Shown here: positions 58,231 to 64,000 of the stretch, piece by piece
Position numbering within the stretch: position 1 is the first letter of the stretch
Layout of the letters: each line of letters starts with the position of its first letter
Assembly: GCF_001888185.1 (NCBI RefSeq)
Contig: NZ_CP016364.1
Coordinates: 3,162,001 to 3,226,000, forward strand
Source of the DNA: Phaeobacter porticola
Lineage (GTDB): Bacteria > Pseudomonadota > Alphaproteobacteria > Rhodobacterales > Rhodobacteraceae
DNA: 64,000 nt
Reading direction: 5' to 3'
Translations under genes and position numbers: made by a program
The notes under the pieces: model-generated
Databases searched by the model: none
What the model saw: the letters and a program-made list of their open reading frames with translations, nothing else
What the model was told of the DNA's origin: nothing

Positions 58231-58346
58231 ATATCAAGAACTACTCTTGATGTATAATAATGTATCATATCTTCAACACGCCAGGCAAGTTATGATCTAC
58301 AAATATAGATCAGGATAAAGCCTTGATATATAATAATAGATCAAAT
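58231..58346. promoter_or_regulatory. hipBA control region with repeated operator dyads
   Basis: Dyad ATCAAGA-ACTAC-TCTTGAT at 58233-58251 adjoins the hipB start. Two 25-base near-identical direct repeats (CTTGAT...TATAATAAT...) lie at 58246-58270 and 58322-58346, 76 bases apart. A third dyad TGATCTA/TAGATCA lies at 58293-58312. All share TTGAT...ATCA ends, a pattern expected for cooperative binding by an Xre repressor. TATAAT-like cores within the repeats may be promoter -10 boxes. Confidence 0.6.
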
Positions 58347-58370
58347 TTCTGCACCTATAATGCAAAAGGT

Positions 58371-58394
58371 GTCCCGTGTCCGAGGACACGGGAC
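58371..58394. terminator. Perfect 11-bp-stem hairpin
   Basis: GTCCCGTGTCC-GA-GGACACGGGAC, between the hip control region and the 3' end of the small-gene pair at 58419. On the minus strand it is followed by ACACCTTTTGC, a weak T-run. It probably ends the small-gene transcript before hipBA. Confidence 0.6.
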
Positions 58395-58418
58395 GAAACC
58401 CCGCTGGCAGGATGCGCT

Positions 58419-58706
58419 CTAAAAGAGCGACATCTGACGCGAGGCCTCTTCTCGTTTTTTCCATGCCGCGCTGTCGGCTTTATGGTCGAGCCAAGCGAGA
58501 ACATAAGCTTCAGGCCCGCCATGCTCTTCAACGTTTCCATCAGGCAAGAAATGTGAGCGGTAGCCGGTTTCTGTGATGGGGATTTGCGCGTCGTTCATGG
58601 CGGTGATCTCCAAATGATCAAAGTCTGAATTCCAGCGACGCCTCCGAAAAACGATGCGTATCGTTACGCCGCGCCAGTCAATCTGGCAGGTGATGGGGGC
58701 GCTCAT
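58419..58706 (-). CDS. Small mobile-element protein, unknown function
   Basis: 95 residues (MSAPITCQIDWRGVTIRIVFRRRRW...). A beta-strand-rich start (WRGVTIRIVF) and a helical C-terminus ending K-K-R-E-E-A-S-R-Q-M-S-L-F. Its start overlaps the stop of the next small gene as ATGA. Pairs of such genes near ArdC are probably typical of alphaproteobacterial integrative elements and plasmids (recollection, unverified). No motif to suggest an activity. Confidence 0.65.
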   Translation of the reverse strand: MSAPITCQIDWRGVTIRIVFRRRRWNSDFDHLEITAMNDAQIPITETGYRSHFLPDGNVEEHGGPEAYVLAWLDHKADSAAWKKREEASRQMSLF

Positions 58707-58933
58707 GCGCGCCCCGCATCGTCAGAAGGTTCGGACGTGTCTTCAAGCGGCAGGCGCAGAACGATACGGCCATTAATCGGCATAGTTTCAAGCTGAAGCG
58801 TATAGCCCTTAGCGTCTTTGTGCGACCATGCAGCTCCGACTTTGTTCCAAAAAGATTTGTCGCCTTTTTGGACGACATGCCAGGCCAGATAGTCAGGTGC
58901 CTTATGCTCTTGGTTTTGGTTTTCGCGTGCCAT
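58703..58933 (-). CDS. Small conserved mobile-element protein
   Basis: 76 residues from ATG 58933 (MARENQNQEHKAPDYLAWHV), with GGAGAAAC upstream. The core pattern Q-K-G-D-K-S-F-W-N-K-V-G-A-A-W-S-H-K-D-A-K-G-Y resembles a widespread small protein of plasmids and integrative elements, predicted beta-rich. The 27 upstream codons in the longer frame are not used. Function unknown. Confidence 0.7.
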   Translation of the reverse strand: MARENQNQEHKAPDYLAWHVVQKGDKSFWNKVGAAWSHKDAKGYTLQLETMPINGRIVLRLPLEDTSEPSDDAGRA

Positions 58934-59438
58934 GATGTTTCTCCTTTGTTTCGGTTGGCTTGCTAACGCGCTCCCAAAGACCGGATGCAAAAGATCAGAT
59001 GTCATTTCCAACACGGGTGAGCGGCACGCGAACTGGTGCGGGCAGGATATTGAAAGCTGATCTGCGTCCGGTCAGGGATACAAAGCGTCTCTATGCAAGC
59101 CACCTCAGACAAAGGCGTCAGAACAGCCAGCGGCAGAAAACCAGCCCAAAGCACTGCATCGCCAGCAAGGCCATACAGTCAAGAACGTCCAAATTTTCCA
59201 AAGGATAGAACCAAGCACGCAGTCGCACAGCGTCAACAGCAAACAGCATCAAAACGCCCTGATCAGGCCGACCAACGCCAGCCCTGCCGCCAGACACCGC
59301 ATCAATAATGCGCCGCGTTTTTGAGCGATCCACCAACAGCCAAGCAAGACAGACCAACCGAACCATCAAGCGCCTTTGATGTGTGTGGGCCGAAAGGCCC
59401 TGAGTGGTTCGGGGCCTCCTTTTTGAGTGGAGGATCAC
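58934..59438. other. Non-coding stretch between small mobile-element genes
   Basis: About 500 bases. Two overlapping frames (59093-59308 plus, 59118-59438 minus) are Gln/Pro/Arg- or Arg/Leu-biased and look spurious. It contains the tetraloop hairpin GGGCC-GAAA-GGCCC (59387-59400) 39 bases before the next gene, probably part of its leader. Promoters for both flanking genes are expected here. Confidence 0.4.
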
Positions 59439-59618
59439 ATGAAACTCGTCTCACGATTTGAAGCAGCATCACGCAGTACAGCGGAATTGCATGGCCTTTT
59501 CAAAGAAGCGTTCAACGCTTTTGCTGCCGCGCCACGCGGCTCAGAAGATCGCCAAGCAGCTTTAAGTTCTTTGGAAAACATTGAGGCCGAACTGGCGTCA
59601 CGCACGCTAGGGCTCTAA
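59439..59618 (+). CDS. Small conserved mobile-element protein
   Basis: 59 residues from ATG 59439 with a strong GGAGG 5 bases upstream. Helical, Ala-rich: MKLVSRFEAASRSTAELHGL, then F-K-E-A-F-N-A-F and S-L-E-N-I-E-A-E-L. It has its own leader hairpin and a good terminator, which supports an expressed gene. Function unknown; similar short proteins accompany ArdC in rhodobacterial elements. Confidence 0.7.
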   Translation: MKLVSRFEAASRSTAELHGLFKEAFNAFAAAPRGSEDRQAALSSLENIEAELASRTLGL

Positions 59619-59621
59619 AAT

Positions 59622-59656
59622 AATTTTGGTGGGCCGGAAGGCCTGCCAAAATTTTT
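59622..59656 (+). terminator. Rho-independent terminator
   Basis: AATTTTGG-T-GGGCC-GGAA-GGCC-TG-CCAAAATT followed by TTTA: a long stem with a small bulge, 3 bases past the stop of the 59-residue gene. The AT-rich base of the stem also gives a T-run in the opposite direction. Confidence 0.85.
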
Positions 59657-59658
59657 AC

Positions 59659-59958
59659 TTATTGATCATTGCCAGGAATGCACAGTTTCAAAAGCTCCTG
59701 AGCTTGGAGCAATGAAGAAACTGTCACCAAGTCTCTCGTTTGGCTAATCGGTATTTGAAGGTCGTCAACGGCACGGTTCAAATCTGCCGCCGAAACTGCG
59801 TCGAGCCCCAATCTGAAATCCAACACGAGTTTTTTCTTCTGTACGGCAATTTCAACATCAAGTGTAAGATCATTCAGCGCGCCGGAAACATGTGGGTCTG
59901 GGGTTGAATCGATCTTGGCTTGTGCTGCTCTAATGAACTCGCTGTAAACTGTAGGCAC
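59659..59958 (-). CDS. Hypothetical protein
   Basis: 99 residues. MPTVYSEFIRAAQAKIDSTPDPHVSG..., mixed helix/strand, no motif recognised. Preceded on the minus strand by AAGGAGTT at a good distance (about 6 bases), so it is likely translated. Lower GC than its neighbours. No functional clue beyond its place in the mobile region. Confidence 0.6.
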   Translation of the reverse strand: MPTVYSEFIRAAQAKIDSTPDPHVSGALNDLTLDVEIAVQKKKLVLDFRLGLDAVSAADLNRAVDDLQIPISQTRDLVTVSSLLQAQELLKLCIPGNDQ

Positions 59959-60099
59959 TCATAACTCCTTAAGAAGAAACATTTTTACCGAATTAATTGA
60001 TGTTACGTCAAGAAAATTCATAGCAGTTCGCTTGAAGCGTAACTGTAAGCGGCCAAGCCACTCGGCTTGGCCGCAGATTTTGGAGCCCCCATGGAGCGG

Positions 60100-60999
60100 C
60101 TATGCCGCCGCTCCTGCTCTTTCCTCTTCACTCTGAAACCCGTTCAAGAAATCAGCCGCGCGCTGTGCATGCGCTGCTGCGCTAAAGATCGCGCGCTTGT
60201 CATCTTTCAAAACTTTGAGCCAGCTCTGAATATAGGCCGCATGATCGGTGCCAGGTTCCGGCGTCAATGCCAGATCGGCGCAAAGAAACGCTGCGCCAAG
60301 CTCGGCAACCAGTTCCTCGCGTGCATAACCTTCATCACCCCATTTCTTACGCCCAAATTCACGATCAAGACGGCTTTTGTGCTTTGTCCAGTGGGTCAGC
60401 TCATGCGCTAAAGTGGCATAGTAGGCTTCAGGGCTGCGGAAGCTCTCAAAAAACGGCATCTGCACATGATCGCTGCCGCCAGAATAAAAAGCGCGGTTTC
60501 CGCCGTGGCGAACATCTGCGCCCGTCTTGGCAAAAAAGCCGTCCGCATGATCAATCCGCAAAACAGGATCAATGACCTTTGGGGGCTCGGCGTAGTAATG
60601 ATCGGGCAAGCCTTCGATCTGCTCCACGTTGAACACTGAATAGCCCTTCATGAAGGGAATCTTGCGTTCTGCCTCGCCGCCGTCGCTGGTCTCTTCGGTC
60701 TTTGTGATCGTGTTGGCATATACGACCAGATTGCCGCGCTCGCCTTTTTTGACGTGGGCCTCAAACTCCTGGGCTTGCTTGAATGTCATCCAGTAGGGCG
60801 ATGCATAGCCGCCTTCCATCGCTGCACCCCACAGCATCAGAATGTTTATCCCGCTATAGGGCAAACCGTTATGAGGTAGCGGCTTGATGATCCGCCCATC
60901 TGTGTTTGCAGAGCTCCAAGGCTTCAGCCAAGTGAGCTCGCCTTGCTCCAAATCTTTAATGATCTTGTCAGTTACTTTCTGATAAATGTCTTTTTTCAT
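60100..60999 (-). CDS. ardC: ArdC-family antirestriction protein (zincin-like metallopeptidase)
   Basis: 299 residues. N-terminal ssDNA-binding ArdC_N domain (about 1-130; KVTDKIIKDLEQGELTWLKPW, NILMLW, MTFKQAQEFEAHVKKGE). C-terminal zincin with His199-Glu200-x2-His203 (LAHELTHW) and Glu234 in VAELGAAFL. Such proteins protect incoming plasmid or element DNA from host restriction during conjugation, which supports a conjugative origin of the region. AGGAAAAG precedes the start. Confidence 0.9.
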   Translation of the reverse strand: MKKDIYQKVTDKIIKDLEQGELTWLKPWSSANTDGRIIKPLPHNGLPYSGINILMLWGAAMEGGYASPYWMTFKQAQEFEAHVKKGERGNLVVYANTITKTEETSDGGEAERKIPFMKGYSVFNVEQIEGLPDHYYAEPPKVIDPVLRIDHADGFFAKTGADVRHGGNRAFYSGGSDHVQMPFFESFRSPEAYYATLAHELTHWTKHKSRLDREFGRKKWGDEGYAREELVAELGAAFLCADLALTPEPGTDHAAYIQSWLKVLKDDKRAIFSAAAHAQRAADFLNGFQSEEERAGAAA

Positions 61000-61429
61000 T
61001 GGCTTTTCCTTTCCTAGATAGCCGGTTGCGCATGCAACTGGACTAGGCCCGCGCCAATGAGCGGGGGATGGCGGTCAAGACCCGCACGGCGTGAGGGGGA
61101 TCACCCGCCCTGCACAAACGACGAAGGAGTGCGGAAGGACGGGGATACACGCTGTGCGCGCCCTAAAGGGCGTTCAGGTCTTGATGGCCTGGGGGTCGCA
61201 GGCCCCACTTCAACGAAGAAAAAAATCAGCTTCTCAGGGCTGACCAAATAAGCGTAAGGGATCGAAGCCGGATGGCTGAAACGGCGCAGCGGGTTCGGTT
61301 CACGAGAGCCCGATCCGAAGGATACGTGCAGAAAACACAAAATATTGACTGTAGTGGGAAGAAAATCGCAAGATGAGCTCTTATTTTACCGGTACAGTCG
61401 TTAGCCGGTCAACGGTGAGTAGGGTCCAA
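61000..61429. other. Structured intergenic region upstream of ardC and the DUF4238 gene
   Basis: About 370-430 bases with no gene. Hairpins: GTTGC/GCAAC near 61024-61037, CGCCCT-AA-AGGGCG (61159-61172), and GGCCTG/CAGGCC (61186-61204). The CGCGCCCTAA run beside the second hairpin is loosely like nic regions of MOBQ-type transfer origins, so an oriT is possible. Divergent promoters for both flanking genes must lie here. Confidence 0.4.
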
Positions 61430-63856
61430 ATGGGCAAGAAGGAAATCACGAGAGATAATCATTACGTACCGATCTGGTACCAAAAAGGGTTTATCACAGG
61501 CAGCCGTAAGAAGCTTCACTATCTAAATCTCGCTCCGGACGAAATCCAGTTGCCAGACGGGCGCACGAAACATCACCGTAATTTGTTCGAGAGCCATCCC
61601 TCACAGTGCTTTTACCAAACAGATCTGTACAGTACGTTCTTTGGCAGTAACATTAATGACGAAATCGAAAAGAAGCTTTTCGGGGATATCGACCGTCTCG
61701 GCGCACCTGCGATTTCAGCTTTCTCAAACGATGATGTTTCTACCTGGCACCGACACTTTCAGGATTTGTTTCTGTACTTAGATGCACAGAAAATTAGGAC
61801 GCCAAAGGGGCTGGACTGGATACGCTCACGCTATCCCAAGCTCGATCAAAATGCGCTGATGATGGAAATGCAGGGTGTTCGCACGATCAACTGCACTATC
61901 TGGAGCGAAAGCGTGCGAGAAATCGTATCGGCTCGAAATTCAGGTGTGAAATTCATTGTCACCGATCATCCAGTGACAATCTACAACCCAGCCTGTCCAC
62001 CCGAACACGATCTCTGTCGCTATCCAGCAGAACCTTCTATTACCCTAAAAGCATCGCAGACCTTGTTCCCGCTGGATCAGGATCATTGCCTGATCCTTAC
62101 GAATCTGGAGTACGCTCAGGAACCGGAGGCGACCGAACCGTTGGAGAAACGTACCTTCGCTCGGCAAATTCGTGAGTCACTCGTTCGCACAGATAAATTC
62201 ATCAAAACCCGCGAGCTGAGCGATCAAGACGTCATATCCATCAATCATGTGCTGAAGTCACGTGCTCGCCGCTATGTTGCCGCCAGTCAGAAGGAATGGT
62301 TGTGGCCAGAACGTGATTTTGAAGGGAGCTGGAAGGATGTTGGTGAGTTGCTGCTGCCTCCAGCAGATGGCCTTTGGCAATTTGGCGGTGAAACCTTCGT
62401 GGGCTATGAAGATGGTAGTGTGCACTATCAAGATGCATTTGGCCGAACCAAGCCAAAATCAGATACTCTGATCAAAAACATCAAGGAGTCTAAAATTGGT
62501 GCGAACGACTCCTGCGGCTGTGGGTCAGGACGAAAGTACAAAAAATGCTGCCGTGGAAAGCCTGAGAAGCAACGGACATCTTGGAAAAGCCTTAGCATAC
62601 GCGAACGCAATCTTGGATTTTTCAGGGGGGTAAACGCAATCCTCGGTACGGATTCAGGAAAGGACTGGCAAGATGTTCGCAAAGAATTGGATGAGGAAAA
62701 GGTAAAGGAAATTCACGAACTTCATGGGTATCTTTGGCCAGTTGACACGGACATTTTCGAACTTCTGCCCAAGCCAGATGGAATGACACGAGCTGTCTAT
62801 TCGGGATTTATCGACCCGCGCACAGCTCCTTTTACTGTATCCAACGCCTGCCTATATTTCGGCGAAGTGTTGATGCAGAATCCGTTCGTAAATCCTAATC
62901 AAATGAAAAAAGAATTCAGTCCAGTAGAGAACCCGCATAGCTACCTGACACAGACACTCAAGCACTTGATGATATTTTTTCAACTCGCGCCGCTTATCGA
63001 AAGCGGACACGTCAATCTATTTCCGGACCCATCTTCCTTGGACCCGTCCTTACAAAACTATGCTATGGGTTTAGCCGAAAGGCGGTCAAAAGAAATCCCG
63101 CTATCTGAACGCGACTTAGATATCTACAGGCGCATACAAGAGGAGGATTTTCATCACACGCTTTGCATGCTGCGCAAAGGCAGTCAGGAGAATATGCTAC
63201 GGCAAGCAGACCCTGATGCATCAGAGGAACACATAGGGTATTTCATCAACCATCTTGATCGAATGCGTCAAGACGACCCGCTCGTCCTCTTACGTGACGG
63301 CGTCTACGATGCGAGTCAGGAAGCCGGGCAGCTTTCAATGTTCCAAACTGTGCCGAACTTCGAGCTGCTCCTTTTCATCGCGCAAGCCACTGGTGCGTTC
63401 GTTGTCACAGACAGTCACCATCGCTGGACAGAGATGTGCGCTGCAAGCCACCGCGACGCAGGAATCGTGTTACCACGTATTCCCAATACATCTAATTTTG
63501 CAGCCACAACCAACATGCCGCTCTGTGAGGATGTGCAGGCGGTCAGCGTTATGCTTGATGGTGGAAAGTTGGGTGCCCACCGGAAATGGATCGATGAGCT
63601 CTACCGACAACTCCGGGATCAAAAGACTAAACCTTCCGACACAGAGCTGTTGGCGGGTTTGAAGGATGCAACGGTGGCGGTGCAGCGCGATTTTACAGAC
63701 AATCACACCAAAGGAATAAGTGTTAGAATGAGATATGCCGCCCCTGCCGGTGGTATGTACCACAACCACGTCCAACGCCTGATGGTTCGCTGCGGGATTG
63801 AAGATCGTCCCGACCGCGCGCCTCTCGCAGTTCTTATGGATTTTGGTGAAGAATAG
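61430..63856 (+). CDS. Large DUF4238/SEC-C protein of the accessory region
   Basis: 808 residues from ATG 61430 (MGKKEITRDNHYVPIWYQKGF); an ATG at 61373 would add 19 residues. DUF4238-like N-terminal domain: NHYVPIWYQKGF at about 10-21, then FIVTDHPVTIYNP near 175-187. A SEC-C zinc motif CGCGSGRKYKKCC lies at about 362-374. The C-terminal 400 residues contain FELLLFIAQATGAFVVTDSHHRW, reminiscent of a PIN-like or nuclease-fold core, but the match is weak. Probably a defence or stress protein; the function is unknown. Confidence 0.7.
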   Translation: MGKKEITRDNHYVPIWYQKGFITGSRKKLHYLNLAPDEIQLPDGRTKHHRNLFESHPSQCFYQTDLYSTFFGSNINDEIEKKLFGDIDRLGAPAISAFSNDDVSTWHRHFQDLFLYLDAQKIRTPKGLDWIRSRYPKLDQNALMMEMQGVRTINCTIWSESVREIVSARNSGVKFIVTDHPVTIYNPACPPEHDLCRYPAEPSITLKASQTLFPLDQDHCLILTNLEYAQEPEATEPLEKRTFARQIRESLVRTDKFIKTRELSDQDVISINHVLKSRARRYVAASQKEWLWPERDFEGSWKDVGELLLPPADGLWQFGGETFVGYEDGSVHYQDAFGRTKPKSDTLIKNIKESKIGANDSCGCGSGRKYKKCCRGKPEKQRTSWKSLSIRERNLGFFRGVNAILGTDSGKDWQDVRKELDEEKVKEIHELHGYLWPVDTDIFELLPKPDGMTRAVYSGFIDPRTAPFTVSNACLYFGEVLMQNPFVNPNQMKKEFSPVENPHSYLTQTLKHLMIFFQLAPLIESGHVNLFPDPSSLDPSLQNYAMGLAERRSKEIPLSERDLDIYRRIQEEDFHHTLCMLRKGSQENMLRQADPDASEEHIGYFINHLDRMRQDDPLVLLRDGVYDASQEAGQLSMFQTVPNFELLLFIAQATGAFVVTDSHHRWTEMCAASHRDAGIVLPRIPNTSNFAATTNMPLCEDVQAVSVMLDGGKLGAHRKWIDELYRQLRDQKTKPSDTELLAGLKDATVAVQRDFTDNHTKGISVRMRYAAPAGGMYHNHVQRLMVRCGIEDRPDRAPLAVLMDFGEE

Positions 63857-63880
63857 AAAAACCGAGGTGGTGTGGCTTAC

Positions 63881-64000
63881 TTAGCCAGCCTCATCATTCC
63901 CAAGTTGGCGCTCAAGGGACTGACGAACAAGTCCGATTACGTAGGGTATTTCTTCATGCTTGCTCATCCGAAACTCTACATCCCCGTTTCCCCAGCGTCC
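63881..64000 (-). CDS. 3' end of a minus-strand gene cut by the window edge
   Basis: 40 codons open from the right edge to TAA at 63881-63883, ending V-R-Q-S-L-E-R-Q-L-G-N-D-E-A-G. Good coding composition. It is convergent with the DUF4238 gene, 24 bases apart. The product cannot be recognised from this part. Confidence 0.55.
   Translation of the reverse strand, partial: GRWGNGDVEFRMSKHEEIPYVIGLVRQSLERQLGNDEAG

Noticed and set aside
59093-59438. Two overlapping frames (71 codons plus strand, 106 codons minus strand)
   Set aside because: No ribosome sites, biased composition; they overlap the leader of the well-supported 59-residue gene.

Overview
The window is chromosomal DNA of an alphaproteobacterium, most probably a Rhodobacterales (roseobacter-group) species. 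This is inferred from the high GC content, the protein sequences, and recognisable neighbourhoods: infA-maf-RNase E/G-yacG-tRNA-Phe, murA-DUF2948-GNAT-hisD-UPF0262, and envC-ctpA-gpmI. No species can be named from this sequence alone.

Layout. 1-24.7 kb is ordinary core genome. It holds an OmpA-family protein, moaED-pgsA, uvrC, an SDR, a Ca2+/cation antiporter, an S49 peptidase, an ABC-2 exporter, pobA with its divergent AraC-type regulator, ctpA/envC-like/gpmI, ada, and a ugpBAEC-type glycerol-3-phosphate ABC transporter that ends in an EEP-family phosphodiesterase gene. The transporter is read divergently from a LacI regulator. 24.7-27.1 kb is a scar region with a gene fragment, an insertion-sequence remnant and a stand-alone reverse transcriptase of the defence-associated (DRT/UG) kind.

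27.14-39.61 kb is a compact integrated element bounded by a 17-bp direct repeat of the tRNA-Phe 3' end. It encodes a prim-pol/helicase, a Nu1-like small terminase, a GpA-like large terminase (split by an in-frame amber codon), a portal, a prohead protease fused to the major capsid protein, a gpW-like connector, a DUF2190 decoration protein, an AlpA-like regulator and a tyrosine integrase. No tail, lysis or lysogeny-repressor genes are present. This is the expected content of a capsid-forming phage satellite (cf-PICI-like). A low-GC PD-(D/E)xK protein gene followed by a hairpin-rich non-coding stretch sits as cargo between the terminase and the portal.

39.6-48.97 kb is core genome again: tRNA-Phe, yacG, RNase E/G, maf, infA, nitrilase, acetyltransferases, a phosphatase, UPF0262, hisD, DUF2948, murA and tRNA-Thr. 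From 49.2 kb to the window end lies a second accessory region downstream of tRNA-Thr. An IS21-family element (istA broken by an amber codon, istB intact) abuts the 3' end of a truncated relaxase gene. Then come a 1270-residue CHAT-protease protein behind a hipBA-like pair, a set of small proteins probably typical of integrative or conjugative elements, an ArdC antirestriction protein, and a large DUF4238/SEC-C protein. It looks like the remains of an integrative or conjugative element carrying defence and toxin-antitoxin cargo. Its right end is outside the window.

The most interesting material is the tail-less capsid-forming satellite with its nuclease cargo, the adjacent reverse transcriptase, and the hipBA-CHAT operon.
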